This document shows, one piece after another, positions 50,656-61,372 of a stretch of DNA of 64,000 bases. The notes beneath the pieces were generated by a model, which did no database searches, was not told the origin of the DNA, and saw nothing but the letters and a program-made list of their open reading frames with translations. Source of the DNA: Candidatus Limosilactobacillus intestinigallinarum (GTDB lineage Bacteria > Bacillota > Bacilli > Lactobacillales > Lactobacillaceae); the NCBI GenBank assembly GCA_019117285.1, contig DXAA01000014.1:1-64000 (forward strand), read 5' to 3'. The first letter of the stretch is position 1, and every line of letters begins with the position of its first letter. The position numbers were made by a program, and so were the translations under genes.

Positions 50656-51660
50656 TTACTTCTTCTTCATTACGTCGATGCTCTTGAGTGATTCACCAGT
50701 ACCGATGGCCACACAGTCAAGTGGGTCATTGGCAATGAAGACTGGGACCTTCGTGGCATCAGCGATTACATCTGGCAGGTGTTTCAGCAGTGCACCCCCA
50801 CCGGTCAGGACAATTCCGTGGTCAATCACGTCGGCCGCAATTTCTGGTGACGTCTCTTCCAAAGTCCCCTTGATAGCGGTAATGATATTTTCAACCACGT
50901 CTTGAAGAGCAGTGGAAACGTCCTTGGCAGAGACCTCCATTGTCTTTGGTAAACCGGTGACCAGGTCCCGACCACGAACCTCAGTCGTTCCCATCTCTTC
51001 GGCAGCGGCTACAGATGCTGAACCGACATCCCACTTGAGCTTTTCGGACGTCCGTTCACCGATCAGCAGGTTCTTGTTCTGGCGAACGTATTGAGCAATG
51101 GCATCATTCATCTTGTCACCGGCCATCCGGATGGAACGGCTGGAAACGATGCCCCCCAGGGAGATCGTTGCAACATCAGTGGTCCCGCCACCAATATCAA
51201 CAACCATACTACCAGTTGGATCCATCACGGGAAGACCAGCACCAATGGCAGCCGCAAATGGTTCCTCGATGACATAGGCGTCACGAGCGCCAGCCACCCG
51301 AGTTGCGTCAATGACGGCCCGCTTCTCAACCTCGGTGATGCCACTTGGCACACAAACCATTACGTATGGCTTACCATTACTACCACCCAGGGCCTTCTCG
51401 ATGTAGTACTTCATCATGGCGACGGTCGTGTCGTAATCGGCAATGACCCCGTCCTTCATCGGCCGAATAGCCACGATGCTCTCTGGTGTCCGACCGATCA
51501 TGTCACGAGCGTCTGAACCGACGGAGATCACTTCATTAGTCTTGGCATTACGCGCAACAACTGATGGCTCACGCAGCACAATCCCCTTACCCTCAAGGTA
51601 AACGATTGTGTTGGCGGTCCCCAGATCGATTCCTAGATTTTTGGTTCCAATTCCTAGCAA
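50656..51660 (-). CDS. mreB: Rod shape-determining protein MreB
   Basis: A 334-residue bacterial actin. Phosphate 1 motif [18 protein letters not shown] near residue 9, [15 protein letters not shown] near 105, [15 protein letters not shown] phosphate 2 near 152 and the adenosine motif [12 protein letters not shown] near 282 are present. It forms membrane filaments that direct rod elongation. Start TTG 51660 (reading [10 protein letters not shown]) has AAGGGAAG upstream, and no ATG fits. Confidence 0.97.
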   Translation of the reverse strand: MLGIGTKNLGIDLGTANTIVYLEGKGIVLREPSVVARNAKTNEVISVGSDARDMIGRTPESIVAIRPMKDGVIADYDTTVAMMKYYIEKALGGSNGKPYVMVCVPSGITEVEKRAVIDATRVAGARDAYVIEEPFAAAIGAGLPVMDPTGSMVVDIGGGTTDVATISLGGIVSSRSIRMAGDKMNDAIAQYVRQNKNLLIGERTSEKLKWDVGSASVAAAEEMGTTEVRGRDLVTGLPKTMEVSAKDVSTALQDVVENIITAIKGTLEETSPEIAADVIDHGIVLTGGGALLKHLPDVIADATKVPVFIANDPLDCVAIGTGESLKSIDVMKKK

Positions 51661-51713
51661 TCTATTTCTTCCCTTCGTTTTTTAACTGATAAATTCAAAT
51701 TAATATCGTGGAT

Positions 51714-51722
51714 ATTATACCA
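51714..51722 (-). promoter_or_regulatory. mreB extended -10 promoter
   Basis: On the minus strand TGGTATAAT gives a perfect -10 with an extended TG; no clear -35. It lies 54 bp before the mreB start. Confidence 0.5.
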
Positions 51723-51817
51723 TAGCCAGTCACGACATACGAACATTAATATACATTATCGCCACCCCAGGGGAGAAATTTTCACGGGAAATTAAAGCTT
51801 TCTTTAACTTTACCGGC

Positions 51818-52459
51818 TCACTGCTGTTCTCGCCAGCTGTAATAGTGATCGCCACCGACAATCATGAAGTCCAGCACCTGGATTCCTAGAAGGTTACCAC
51901 CCTGTTCCAAGCGCTTGGCAAAGGCCAGGTCCTGTTTAGAGGGCTTGACATCCCCGGACGGGTGGTTGTGAATCATGACCAAGCCACTGGCTGAGCAACG
52001 CAGCGCCTGTTTGAAGATCTGATCTGGATATAGGACACACTCACTCTGTCCCCCGATAAACATGGTCTTGAACTTAATGATCTCGTTGTGGACGTTGGTG
52101 AAGGCCACGCAGACCTTCTCCTGCTCCTCACCGGCGAAGTGATCAATCATCATCTGGCCAAGCTCCACACTGGAATAGGCATAGCCCTCGACGTCGGGAT
52201 GGGTGCGGGCCAGCAGCTGCCCCAGTTGAACTGCGGCAAAGAACGAATCCAGCTTCTCGTTGTCCCGACAGAGGGTGATCCGCTCATCATGCGATATCCG
52301 TTTAAGGTCCAGCGGGTTTGGAAAGCGTTCCATCATGTAATGGTAACCATCCTCACCATAGATCATCGCATCCGGAATACTGCGCAGAACCAGGCTCTCG
52401 TAACGATTCATCTTCTTAAATCTTTTAACCCTGAGGTGTTTCATCTTAATTTTCGACAT
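51818..52459 (-). CDS. radC: RadC family JAB-domain protein with a degenerate N-terminus
   Basis: A 213-residue protein. The C-terminal JAMM metalloprotease-like domain is intact, with MIHNHPSGDVKPSKQD near residues 162-177 and the typical ending. The N-terminal 75 residues lack the usual LPxxERPRERL opening and the GIGxAKA helix-hairpin-helix, keeping only a shared AAVQLGQLLA helix. Family function is unclear; the link to recombination repair has been doubted. Start ATG 52459 has AAAGGAG 9 nt upstream. It precedes mreB, as in Bacillus. Confidence 0.85.
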   Translation of the reverse strand: MSKIKMKHLRVKRFKKMNRYESLVLRSIPDAMIYGEDGYHYMMERFPNPLDLKRISHDERITLCRDNEKLDSFFAAVQLGQLLARTHPDVEGYAYSSVELGQMMIDHFAGEEQEKVCVAFTNVHNEIIKFKTMFIGGQSECVLYPDQIFKQALRCSASGLVMIHNHPSGDVKPSKQDLAFAKRLEQGGNLLGIQVLDFMIVGGDHYYSWREQQ

Positions 52460-52513
52460 TCTAATCTTCTCCTTTGTATTTATCCTCACTAGATAAATAC
52501 GTAAATGAGGCAA

Positions 52514-53827
52514 TTAGTCATCAAATAAGTGGCGAACATCTGAAATAAAGTACAGTGACCCGGTCACGATCATGACATCCTCCGCGCTGAGCTGACTGGC
52601 GACCTGCTGAAAGCCAGTCTGCCAGTTAGCGGCCCCATGGATGGGGTAACGACTGGTGACCTGTTGGGCCACCGTCGCCAGGTCGGCACTCGGCCGGGCA
52701 GGCCCGGGGCCGGCGAAATTGGTAACGGTCAGGTGGACGTTCCCCAGGCTGGCCAGTTCTCCAAGCATCAGGTCATACTGCTTATCAGCCAAGATGGCCA
52801 CCAGGATATAGACGTCGCGATCAGCAAAGTCATCCCGAATCGACTTGACCAGTGCCTGCATTCCTGGCAGGTTATGAGCCCCGTCAAGCAAGACCAATGG
52901 TTCGGTATTGACAACCTCCATCCGGCCGGGCCACCGGCTGGCAGCCAGCCCCTGGCGCAGGGCCGCCTGGTCAAGCGGCAATCCCCGGGCCGTTAGGAAG
53001 AGTTGGGTAGTCGTCAGGGCAATGGCCGCATTTTCAACCTGGTAGTCCCCCGCCAGCCCCAGCTGAAAGTGACCGTGATGGATCCCCAGCCCGTCATACT
53101 GAAGCTGAGCGCGTAAACCGTGACCATTGAGCTTATGGGCCGTGAAGTCGCGCCCTAACTCATACAGTGGGGCCGCCAGCTTCTCCGCCGTTTGGCTGAC
53201 CACTTCCCGGGCAGATGCCGGCAGTTGACCAATGACCACCGGAACTTTGGGTTTGATAATTCCGGCCTTCTGGGTGGCAATCGCCGCCAGGGTATTGCCG
53301 AGGTACTTCATATGGTCCCAACCGACCGTGGTAATCACGCTGACGTCGGGGATGATCACGTTGGTGGAATCATATAACCCACCAATGCCGACCTCCAGGA
53401 GGACAACGTCGGGCTGCTTTTCGGCCATGTAGCAAAACATCAGGGCCGTGTCGATCTCAAACTCCGTCGGGCCCCCGGTTGAAAGTTCTCGATCCAGCTT
53501 AGCAACCACCGGTTCCAGGCGCTGGGTCAGCCGGACTAGGTCGTCGTCACTGATCTGTTCGGCATTGTATTCGATTCGCTCGTTGAAACGGGTGATGAAG
53601 GGCGAGGTAAAGCTGCCGACCGTCAGGCCACAATCGAGTAGCATCGACCGCAGCATTGCCACCGTCGACCCCTTGCCGTTGGTCCCGGTCACGTGGATGT
53701 AGTGCAGGCCCTCCTGGGGGTTCCCCAGCTCGGCCAGGAACCGCCGCATCCGCTTGAGGGTGGGAATCTTCTTGAACTTGGTCCGCCCGTGGATGAAGGC
53801 CAGGGCGTCTGCGTAGTTTTGAATCAT
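52514..53827 (-). CDS. folC: Folylpolyglutamate synthase/dihydrofolate synthase
   Basis: A 437-residue Mur-ligase-fold enzyme that adds glutamates to folates. The P-loop HVTGTNGKGSTVAML is near residue 44, SFTSPFITRFNERI near 75, the second motif EVGIGGLYDSTN near 145 and DGAHNLPGM near 316. Whether it also has dihydrofolate synthase activity cannot be told. It follows valS after a terminator, the common valS-folC order. Confidence 0.95.
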   Translation of the reverse strand: MIQNYADALAFIHGRTKFKKIPTLKRMRRFLAELGNPQEGLHYIHVTGTNGKGSTVAMLRSMLLDCGLTVGSFTSPFITRFNERIEYNAEQISDDDLVRLTQRLEPVVAKLDRELSTGGPTEFEIDTALMFCYMAEKQPDVVLLEVGIGGLYDSTNVIIPDVSVITTVGWDHMKYLGNTLAAIATQKAGIIKPKVPVVIGQLPASAREVVSQTAEKLAAPLYELGRDFTAHKLNGHGLRAQLQYDGLGIHHGHFQLGLAGDYQVENAAIALTTTQLFLTARGLPLDQAALRQGLAASRWPGRMEVVNTEPLVLLDGAHNLPGMQALVKSIRDDFADRDVYILVAILADKQYDLMLGELASLGNVHLTVTNFAGPGPARPSADLATVAQQVTSRYPIHGAANWQTGFQQVASQLSAEDVMIVTGSLYFISDVRHLFDD

Positions 53828-53847
53828 TGTCTTCTTGTCCCCTTCAA

Positions 53848-53892
53848 TAAAAAAAGATGGTTGTGATACTGAAATGGTACCACAATCACCTT
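53848..53892 (-). terminator. valS terminator
   Basis: On the minus strand GGTGATTGTGGTACC...ATCACAACCATC forms a hairpin followed by TTTTTTT, between valS and folC. Confidence 0.7.
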
Positions 53893-53917
53893 TTACTTGG
53901 TTAAGCTTTTCAATTGA

Positions 53918-56575
53918 TTAGGCTTCTTCCAGCGAAGCGAGTCGTTCCTTGGCTGAATCCAGCTTCTGTTGCCATTCAACGGCCTTCTGCTTCTCGGCTT
54001 CAACGACCTTCTCAGGAGCGTTGTTGACGAACTTCTCGTTGCCCAGCTTCTTCTGGGAGCGTTGGACTTCCTTTTCGAGCTTGGCAATCTCCTTCTTCAT
54101 CTTGGCCCGTTCCTCGTCCAGGTCGACCAGTTCGGCCATTGGGATGTAGACCTCGGCCCCAGCCAGGATCCCGGACATCGCCAGTTTAGGAGCCTGAACA
54201 TCGGTACTGATGGTCAGCTCTGCTGGATGGCAGAAGCGGTCAATGTAGTCCCGGTTGGCGTTCAGCATGTCACCGAGGTGCTGGTTATCAACCTTGACCA
54301 GGATGTCAACCGGCTTGGACATTGGGGCGTTGGCCTCGTTCCGGATGTTCCGCACCGCCTTGATCATCTCAATCAGGTTGCTCATCTGCTCGGTAGCTGC
54401 CGGATCGTCGAGGGCAGCGTCAGCTACTGGGTACTTGGCCACCATGATTGACTTACCCTCGTGTGGCATTGACAGCCAGAGCTTCTCGGTAACAAATGGC
54501 ATAATCGGGTGCATCAGCTTCAGAGTCTGGTCAAGGACGTAACCCAGGATGTTCTTAGTGTTGGCCTGCTCTTCGGCCGTCCCGTTGTTGAGCTTCTCCT
54601 TGGTCATTTCGATGTACCAGTCACAGAAGTCGTTCCAGATGAAGTTGTACAGGGCCCGACCGGCCTCACCGAATTCAAACTTGTCGAATTGTTCGTTGAC
54701 CTGCTTGATGGTGGCGTTCAGCCGGCTGAGGATCCAGCGATCAGCCAGGTCCCACTTGGACTTATCAGGCAGGACCGGGGCCGGCATGTCACCGAGGTTC
54801 ATGATGACGTAACGGCTGGCGTTCCAGATCTTGTTGATGAAGTTCCAGGCCGCATCCATCTTAGTGTAGGAGAAACGGATGTCCTGGCCCGGTGTCGACC
54901 CGGTAATCAGGAACCACCGCAGGGCGTCGACCCCGTACTTCTTGATGACGTCCATCGGGTCAATCCCGTTCCCCAGGGACTTGCTCATCTTCCGGCCCTG
55001 CTCGTCACGGATCAGGCCGTGCAGCAGAACGTTCTTGAATGGGGCCTTGCCGGTGAATTCCAAGGACTGGAAGATCATCCGAGATACCCAGAAGAAGATG
55101 ATGTCGTAACCGGTAACCAGGGTGCTGGTTGGGAAGTAGCGCTTGTAATCCGGTGAATCGGTGTCTGGCCAGCCCATCGTGGAGAATGGCCACAAGCCAC
55201 TACTGAACCAGGTGTCCAGCACGTCGGTATCTTGGGTCCAATTCTCGGCATCCTTTGGGGCCTCCATGCCGACGTAGACTTCGCCGGTCTTCTTGTGGTA
55301 CCAGGCCGGGATCCGGTGCCCCCACCAGAGCTGACGGGAGATGACCCAGTCGTGAACGTTTTCCATCCACTGGGTGAAGGTGTGTTCAAACCGACCCGGG
55401 ATGAAGTTGACCTTGTCGGCCGTCTTCTGGTTGTCAAGGGCCAGCTTGGCCAATGGCTTCATCTTGACGAACCACTGGGTGGACAGGCGGGCTTCCACCT
55501 GGACCCCGGTCCGTTCGGAGTGACCAACGGAGTGGACAATCGGAACGACCTTGAGCATGTAGCCCTGGTCGGTCAGGTCCTTGACCATCGCCTTGCGGGC
55601 CTCGAACCGGTCCATCCCCTGGTACTTACCGGCGTTCTCGTTCATTGAGGCGTCTTCGTTCATCGTGTTCAGTTCTGGCAGGTTGTGACGCTTACCGACC
55701 TTGAAGTCGTTCGGGTCGTGGGCTGGGGTGATCTTAACCATCCCGGTCCCGAAGTCCGGTGTGACGTAGTCATCAGCGATGATCTCAATCTCCCGGTCAA
55801 CCAACGGCACCCGGACGTGCTTGCCGACCAGTTCCTTGTAGCGGTCATCATTCGGGTTGACGGCCACGGCTTCGTCACCAAACATGGTTTCCGGCCGGGT
55901 CGTGGCAATCTCGATGTAGTCCTTACCGTTGAAGGTCGTCCCGTCAGTGAATGGATACTTGACGTGGTAGAAGGCCCCCTTGTCGTCCTTGTGGATAACC
56001 TCAATGTCAGACAGGGCGGTCCGGGCTTGCGGGTCCCAGTTGATGATGTAGGTTCCCCGGTAGATCAGGCCCTTGTTGTAGAGGTCGACAAAGACCTTGC
56101 GGACGGCCTTGTTCAGTCCCTCGTCCAGGGTGAACCGCTCACGGTCGTAGTCAACGGAGATCCCGAGCTTAGCCCACTGCTTGTGAATGATGTCGGCGTA
56201 CTCGTCCTTCCAGTCCCAGACCTGTTGCACAAACTTCTCCCGACCGAGGTCGTAACGGGAAATCCCCTGCTTACGCAAACGGGCCTCAACCTTCGCCTGG
56301 GTAGCAATCCCAGCGTGGTCCATCCCTGGTAACCAGAGAACGTCGTAGCCCTGCATCCGCTTCTGCCGGATCAGCATGTCCTGCAGGGTGGTGTCCCAGG
56401 CGTGGCCCAGGTGCAGCTTCCCGGTAACATTCGGCGGTGGGATCACGATTGAATATGGATGAGCCTTCTTGTCGCCACTCGGCTTGAAGAGGCCCTGGTC
56501 AATCCACCATTGGTAACGACCGGCTTCAACGGCGGTCGGATCATACTTTGTTGACATTTCCTTATCGGCTGTCAT
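53918..56575 (-). CDS. valS: Valyl-tRNA synthetase
   Basis: An 885-residue class I synthetase. The HIGH motif reads KLHLGHAWD near residue 53 and the KMSKS motif [13 protein letters not shown] near 532. The CP1 editing domain lies between ([13 protein letters not shown] near 228), and a C-terminal coiled-coil arm (about 820-885) ends the protein. It charges tRNA-Val and edits Thr. ATG 56575 has AAAGGAG at normal distance. Controlled by the upstream T-box with a GUA specifier. Confidence 0.98.
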   Translation of the reverse strand: MTADKEMSTKYDPTAVEAGRYQWWIDQGLFKPSGDKKAHPYSIVIPPPNVTGKLHLGHAWDTTLQDMLIRQKRMQGYDVLWLPGMDHAGIATQAKVEARLRKQGISRYDLGREKFVQQVWDWKDEYADIIHKQWAKLGISVDYDRERFTLDEGLNKAVRKVFVDLYNKGLIYRGTYIINWDPQARTALSDIEVIHKDDKGAFYHVKYPFTDGTTFNGKDYIEIATTRPETMFGDEAVAVNPNDDRYKELVGKHVRVPLVDREIEIIADDYVTPDFGTGMVKITPAHDPNDFKVGKRHNLPELNTMNEDASMNENAGKYQGMDRFEARKAMVKDLTDQGYMLKVVPIVHSVGHSERTGVQVEARLSTQWFVKMKPLAKLALDNQKTADKVNFIPGRFEHTFTQWMENVHDWVISRQLWWGHRIPAWYHKKTGEVYVGMEAPKDAENWTQDTDVLDTWFSSGLWPFSTMGWPDTDSPDYKRYFPTSTLVTGYDIIFFWVSRMIFQSLEFTGKAPFKNVLLHGLIRDEQGRKMSKSLGNGIDPMDVIKKYGVDALRWFLITGSTPGQDIRFSYTKMDAAWNFINKIWNASRYVIMNLGDMPAPVLPDKSKWDLADRWILSRLNATIKQVNEQFDKFEFGEAGRALYNFIWNDFCDWYIEMTKEKLNNGTAEEQANTKNILGYVLDQTLKLMHPIMPFVTEKLWLSMPHEGKSIMVAKYPVADAALDDPAATEQMSNLIEMIKAVRNIRNEANAPMSKPVDILVKVDNQHLGDMLNANRDYIDRFCHPAELTISTDVQAPKLAMSGILAGAEVYIPMAELVDLDEERAKMKKEIAKLEKEVQRSQKKLGNEKFVNNAPEKVVEAEKQKAVEWQQKLDSAKERLASLEEA

Positions 56576-56599
56576 TGTATAATCGCTCCTTTCAAGTTC

Positions 56600-56880
56600 T
56601 CAAGATTAGGTTGTCTGATATAAGTGCGGTGACCAAATAAAAATCGCCCTATCTCAACAGATAGGACGATTGATTTCGCGGTACCACCTACGTTGGGCAG
56701 CCACCTGACTGCCCCCCTTGTTCATTTAATAACGGTAAATGAACCGGGCCCACCTACTGGATTTCAGTGAACCAGCTCCCGAGCTACATTCGCGAAGCTG
56801 ATCCAGGTCTTTCCAGCAGCGACCCTCTCTGGTGAATCGTGGTACTCCGTTACTATTTCGGTCATCGCTTATATTATGCT
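56600..56880 (-). ncRNA. T-box riboswitch upstream of valS, Val (GUA) specifier
   Basis: On the minus strand this is a canonical leader: AGTA motif in AATAGTAACGG, AGAGAG bulge, distal hairpin GGTC...GACC, and specifier loop GAAT-GTA-G. The T-box AGGTGGTACCGCG lies at about 56678-56690 and the terminator ATCGTCCTATC / GATAGGGCGAT with TTTTTATTT at about 56638-56670. The variable T-box base is U, pairing with A73 of tRNA-Val. Confidence 0.92.
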
Positions 56881-56883
56881 TGT

Positions 56884-56912
56884 ATCATAGCTAAATTATC
56901 GCCAAGCGTCAA
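56884..56912 (-). promoter_or_regulatory. valS promoter
   Basis: On the minus strand TTGACG (56907-56912), a 17 bp spacer and TATGAT (56884-56889), placed to start the T-box leader. Confidence 0.7.
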
Positions 56913-56919
56913 GCATCGA

Positions 56920-58140
56920 TTACAGCAATTCAGCAAAAACATCCTCGTTCTGGTTGAGGAAGTCCTCACCCGGGTGAATATTGGTAATCTTGATGCCGTC
57001 CAGCGACCGCTTCATCAGGCCCTCGATGTCCAGGCGTTGTTCATACTTCCGGGCCCGCTCCACGCTCGGCCGGGTCTTGGGCGACGGCGGCGTGAAGACC
57101 GTGCAGCAGTCCTCGTATGGCAAGATGGAGAGGTCGTAGGTGCCGATCTGTTCAGCAATCTTGATGATCTCGGTCTTGTCATAGGACAGGACCGGCCGCA
57201 AGACGGGGTAAGTCGTGACGTCGTTGATGGCCAGCATACTCTCCATCGTCTGGGAGGCCACTTGACCGAGGGACTCCCCGTTGAAGATCGCCAGGCCGTG
57301 ACGCTTGACCATCAAGGCGGCCGCCAGGCGGAGCATCATCCGCCGCTGCACCGTCATCAGGTAACCCTCGGGAACCTTCTCCTTGACCGTTTCCTGAATC
57401 TCAGCAAACGGCACCTGGATGAAGCGGATGTTACCACTGTACTTGGCCAGGCGTTCCGTCAGCTGCTGGGCCTTGGCCAGGGCCTGGGGACTGGTGTACG
57501 GCGGGCTGTAGAAGTGGACCATCTCCAGGGAGACGCCCCGCTTCATGGCCAGGTAGGCGGCCACTGGGGAGTCGATCCCCCCGGACATCATCATCATGCC
57601 CTTACCGGCGGTGCCAACCGGCATCCCACCGGCCCCCTTGATTGTCTCACTGGACAGGTAGATCCCGTTGAGCCGGATCTCCACCCGCAGCGTCAGGTCG
57701 GGATGGTGAACGTCAACCTTCAGCTTGTCAGGAAACTTCTCCAGCAGGTAGCCACCCAGCTGGTTATTCATCGCGAAGGTGTCCAGTTCAAAGTGGTGGT
57801 CTGACCGCCGCGTCTCTACTTTAAAGGTGATCGGGTGGTCAACTTGCTCTTCAATCATTTGGGCGGCCGCCTTGGCCGTGGCGTCAAAGGACTTTTCCAC
57901 CCGAATCGACGGGGAGAAGTTCTGAATCCCGAAGACCAGCTTCAGGCGGTCCATCACCTGGTCGTAGTCCGCCCCGTTGAGCTCAACGTGCAGGCGGTCC
58001 TGCTGGGCATGGACCTTGACCTGATCAAAGCTGTGTAGGGCATGCCGGACGTTGACGCCTAGGCGGTCAATAAATGACTTCTTATTATGACCCTTGGTGG
58101 ACAGTTCCCCATAGCGGACCATAATTTCGGTGTATTGCAC
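56920..58140 (-). CDS. thiI: tRNA 4-thiouridine synthetase ThiI
   Basis: A 406-residue ThiI that adenylates U8 of tRNA and transfers sulfur supplied by the adjacent cysteine desulfurase. A ferredoxin-like/THUMP region (about 60-165) is followed by the PP-loop [20 protein letters not shown] near 182. The rhodanese domain of the E. coli enzyme is absent, as in most Gram-positives. GTG 58140 (reading [13 protein letters not shown]) is 8 nt after AGGAGG; a TTG two codons earlier is too close. Confidence 0.96.
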   Translation of the reverse strand: MQYTEIMVRYGELSTKGHNKKSFIDRLGVNVRHALHSFDQVKVHAQQDRLHVELNGADYDQVMDRLKLVFGIQNFSPSIRVEKSFDATAKAAAQMIEEQVDHPITFKVETRRSDHHFELDTFAMNNQLGGYLLEKFPDKLKVDVHHPDLTLRVEIRLNGIYLSSETIKGAGGMPVGTAGKGMMMMSGGIDSPVAAYLAMKRGVSLEMVHFYSPPYTSPQALAKAQQLTERLAKYSGNIRFIQVPFAEIQETVKEKVPEGYLMTVQRRMMLRLAAALMVKRHGLAIFNGESLGQVASQTMESMLAINDVTTYPVLRPVLSYDKTEIIKIAEQIGTYDLSILPYEDCCTVFTPPSPKTRPSVERARKYEQRLDIEGLMKRSLDGIKITNIHPGEDFLNQNEDVFAELL

Positions 58141-58177
58141 GCGCAATTCCTCCTTTCAGATATTTAATGAGTTATTA

Positions 58178-59326
58178 TTAATCGATAATCTTTTGGAAAC
58201 CGGCGTAGAGTTCATCGAAGACCTGGTTGAACTGGTCGGCTTCTGCCAGGGTATTCTGGTCACCGAGACTGATCCGCACCGCACTGGTGGCGATCTCTTC
58301 GGGAACCTTCATTGCGGCCAGCGTCCCGGCCTCGGAATGTTTCTTCGATGAGCAGGCGCTGGTCGTCGAAATATAGATGCCCTTGTCCTCGAAGGCGTGG
58401 ACAATCGTCTCACCCCGCACACCAGGAATGGCAAAGCAGAGAACGTGCGGGGCAAAGCCCTTGTCGCGACCAGAGATCAGCTTGACGTGGTCAAACTGAC
58501 TGAGGTGGTCGTAGATCCGTTCCTTAATGGCCTGCTCACGCTTGACCGCGGTCGCTTCATTTTCCTTGACCAGCCGGATGGCCCGGGCCATGGCGACGTC
58601 CCCGGGGGTGTTCTCGGTTCCGCTGCGCATTGTCCGTTCCTGACCACCACCAGCAACCAGCGGTGCCAGCTTGCGACCGCTCTTCATGTAAACAAAGCCG
58701 GTACCGCGTGGGGCATGGAACTTATGGCCAGAGAAGGTGGCAAAGTCAACCCGGTCGCTGAATACTAGGTTGTCGATTCCCTTGCCGATCGCCTGAACCG
58801 CGTCCACCATGTAGTGAATGTTTGGGTAGTCCTTCAGGATCTCACCAACCTCCTTGATTGGTTGGATGGTCCCGATCTCGTTGTTGACCGCCATGATGGA
58901 AACCAGAATAGTGTCGGGGCGGATTGCCGCCTTGACATCGGCCGGATTGATCCGGCCTTCCCGGTCAACCGGCAGGTAGGTAATATCGAAGCCGAGTTCC
59001 TTCAGCTGCTCCATTGGGTTGTGGACCGCCGCGTGTTCCACGCTGGTGGTGATGATGTGCTTACCGAAACGGTGCTTGGCCATCGCTGTGCCCTTGATCA
59101 CCCAGTTATCACCCTCGGAACCCCCACTGGTGAAGATAATCTCGCTGGGCTTGACTCCCATCAGTTTGGCAATCTGCTGCCGAGCCTGTTCCAGCAGGTT
59201 CCAAGCATTTTCGCCGAAGTTATGGAGGCTGCTGGGGTTCCCCCAGATTTTTTGACTAACCGTATCGTAGGTCTGCAGAACTTCCGGTGCCACCTTGGTT
59301 GTGGCACTGTTGTCAAAGTAAATCAT
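58178..59326 (-). CDS. Cysteine desulfurase (NifS/IscS type)
   Basis: A 382-residue PLP enzyme. It starts MIYFDNSATTKV, has EHAAVHNPMEQL near 97, the PLP lysine in ATFSGHKFHAPRGTGF near 198 and the catalytic cysteine in STTSACSSKK near 322. It mobilises sulfur from cysteine; being 37 bp ahead of thiI, it is probably the NifZ-type partner dedicated to 4-thiouridine in tRNA rather than a SUF protein. ATG 59326 follows AAAGGAA; the open frame further upstream is not supported. Confidence 0.93.
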   Translation of the reverse strand: MIYFDNSATTKVAPEVLQTYDTVSQKIWGNPSSLHNFGENAWNLLEQARQQIAKLMGVKPSEIIFTSGGSEGDNWVIKGTAMAKHRFGKHIITTSVEHAAVHNPMEQLKELGFDITYLPVDREGRINPADVKAAIRPDTILVSIMAVNNEIGTIQPIKEVGEILKDYPNIHYMVDAVQAIGKGIDNLVFSDRVDFATFSGHKFHAPRGTGFVYMKSGRKLAPLVAGGGQERTMRSGTENTPGDVAMARAIRLVKENEATAVKREQAIKERIYDHLSQFDHVKLISGRDKGFAPHVLCFAIPGVRGETIVHAFEDKGIYISTTSACSSKKHSEAGTLAAMKVPEEIATSAVRISLGDQNTLAEADQFNQVFDELYAGFQKIID

Positions 59327-59480
59327 TAACGCTGTTCCTTTCCTAAATATAGTGTTTGGGTACCGCCACCGACAGATGAGCCCGTGGCGTACCAAAATAT
59401 TGGCGAGCATGCCATTGAATAGTTCGACTCTATCTTAAAACGACTTTATATTATAGCAGAAAATCGGCCACCAGGCATTG

Positions 59481-59521
59481 AAAAAAGCATGGGGCAAGCA
59501 ATCCGCTCGCACCCATGCTTT
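59481..59521 (-). terminator. ezrA terminator
   Basis: On the minus strand AAAGCATGGG / CCCCATGCTTTTTT hairpin with a loop of about 17 nt, 5 bp past the ezrA stop. Confidence 0.8.
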
Positions 59522-59525
59522 GGCC

Positions 59526-61223
59526 TTATTCATTAATTTCCTGATAGTAGCTATCCTCAATCCGTTTATAGCTCCCCGGTTCAGCCTCTTCCAGAGCCGT
59601 GGCAATGGCCTCCAGACTGCCGGCGTAGTTGTATTCATTAAACAGTTCCTGCGACTTCTTGGCCGCCGCCGCGACCTTGGCGTTCCCCGCAAACCGATTA
59701 GCATACTGTTGCAGGCGCTCTGTCAGCTCGGCGCTGTCCCGCAGGTCATTGGTCTTATCCTGAAGCTTCTCCAGGTCAGCCTCAACCATGATCAGCTGCT
59801 TGGTGACGTTCTCCATGTTGATCTTATACTCATTGAGTTCGCCAGCCAGCTTCTTGATCTCATCGCTGACCCCGAAGAAGTAGTCCATGTACTCCTGGGC
59901 CACCCCCGGTAAGTTGAGTTGTTCCACCTGGCGACGGATCGTCCGAATCCGCACGGAGTACTGTTGCAGCATCTTGCGTGCCCGTTGCTCATCCGTCTGC
60001 AGTTTGGCAACGGCATCGTTAATCTTACCCTGCTCCTGCTCAATTGCCGTCAGGCTGTCCTGGTTAGCCTTCTCCCGGTCAACAATTTGACTAAAGATCG
60101 CCTTCTGGTCGCGGATAGCCTGCGCATCTTCATTGTACTGCTTAACAATCGTCTTGATCTGCTCATTCAACTGACGGGCCTTTTCGAATTCATTGTTATT
60201 CAGGGTGTAGCTGAGGCTCAAGCGATCTAGCTCGGCAATCAGTTCGTTGTTCTGGTGCTGGGCATGCTGGGTGAACTGCCCCATCATCTTGACCAGGTGG
60301 TGGGCCTCGGCGCGGGCGTCGATTTCCTTTTGCATCACGGCATAGATATGATCAATCTGTTCAGCCAGGTCACTGTTAGCTTGCTTAACCACGTCCAACT
60401 GGAGGTCATTAAGCTGGGCCACGGTTGCCTCTAGTTTGGTCTGGAGCCGGTCAATCTGCGTGTCAATATCATCCTCGACAAAGTGGTAGTGTTCCTTCTT
60501 AAGGGTGTCATAGCCACTTGCCAGTTCGTTTAACTGGTCAGGAAATTCGGTCACCAGCGGCTTATAGAGGGCCGGCACCCGCTTGATGGCCGTCGCCAGC
60601 TCCTGATTTTTCTGCTGGAGGTCGGTGAGGACTTCTTGGGCGGCATCCTGGTCGCCCTTGTGGGTCAGCTCAACGAAGTGATCATACTGCTTCTCCAGGT
60701 CGTTTAACCGTTCATTCAGTTTCTTGGCGCTGTCACCATATTCAAAACTCTTTTCATTTAACTGCTGGTGAAGCTTCTGGTAGTTCTTCTTGATCTGGGC
60801 GATAGCTTGGTGGTGGGCCTTACTCTGCTGCTCAATGTGTTGCAGCGACTTCTGCACCTGCTTGAGGGCCGTGGTGGCCTTGGCCAGGTCGCCGCGCAGG
60901 TCGTTGACCGGTCCACTGATCGTCAGTAGTTTCGTAGTGCGCGCGGCCTGCTGAAGATCCCGCCCCGCCGCCTGAATAGCCTTCAGTTGCGGAACGATCT
61001 TATTATTGTAGTGATCGTTTAGCTGGTCGAACTCCTTCTTAGCGTCCCCGGTCAGTTGGAGTTGATCTGCCTTCTTTAACTGCCCTTCGATCTTCTCATC
61101 CATCAACCCCTGGCAGGCCGTCATCATCCCCTGGATCTGGCTGAGGATCCGGTGCTGATACCACATGATGCCCCCCAGGATGACGAGAACCACGATCAAA
61201 ATTACAATTAAAACTTGAAACAT
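59526..61223 (-). CDS. ezrA: Septation ring formation regulator EzrA
   Basis: A 565-residue protein with one N-terminal membrane helix (residues 2-22) and a long, almost wholly helical cytosolic part of spectrin-like repeats rich in Gln, Lys and Leu. EzrA restrains FtsZ ring assembly at wrong sites and links FtsZ to wall synthesis. Length and the one-helix topology match the family. ATG 61223 is 6 nt after GGTGGAG. Confidence 0.95.
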   Translation of the reverse strand: MFQVLIVILIVVLVILGGIMWYQHRILSQIQGMMTACQGLMDEKIEGQLKKADQLQLTGDAKKEFDQLNDHYNNKIVPQLKAIQAAGRDLQQAARTTKLLTISGPVNDLRGDLAKATTALKQVQKSLQHIEQQSKAHHQAIAQIKKNYQKLHQQLNEKSFEYGDSAKKLNERLNDLEKQYDHFVELTHKGDQDAAQEVLTDLQQKNQELATAIKRVPALYKPLVTEFPDQLNELASGYDTLKKEHYHFVEDDIDTQIDRLQTKLEATVAQLNDLQLDVVKQANSDLAEQIDHIYAVMQKEIDARAEAHHLVKMMGQFTQHAQHQNNELIAELDRLSLSYTLNNNEFEKARQLNEQIKTIVKQYNEDAQAIRDQKAIFSQIVDREKANQDSLTAIEQEQGKINDAVAKLQTDEQRARKMLQQYSVRIRTIRRQVEQLNLPGVAQEYMDYFFGVSDEIKKLAGELNEYKINMENVTKQLIMVEADLEKLQDKTNDLRDSAELTERLQQYANRFAGNAKVAAAAKKSQELFNEYNYAGSLEAIATALEEAEPGSYKRIEDSYYQEINE

Positions 61224-61276
61224 TACAATCTCCACCTACAATTAAATTTGCCTTCATATCAGCTAATACTAGAAAA

Positions 61277-61285
61277 ATTATACCA
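61277..61285 (-). promoter_or_regulatory. ezrA extended -10
   Basis: On the minus strand TGGTATAAT, about 54 bp before the ezrA ATG; no convincing -35. Confidence 0.45.
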
Positions 61286-61336
61286 TATGATCAACGGGGT
61301 TGAATTACTAAAAGCCCCGATTTCCCAACAAATTAA

Positions 61337-61366
61337 TTGACGACCACTGGTTAAGCATTGTATACT
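61337..61366 (+). promoter_or_regulatory. rpsD promoter
   Basis: TTGACG (61337-61342), an 18 bp spacer and TATACT (61361-61366), starting a leader of about 165 nt. Confidence 0.65.
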
Positions 61367-61372
61367 AGTTTT

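Noticed and set aside
56839-57804. A 321-codon plus-strand frame opposite thiI and its flank
   Set aside because: Antisense of a clear thiI gene; it begins in the valS T-box region and has no recognisable domain.
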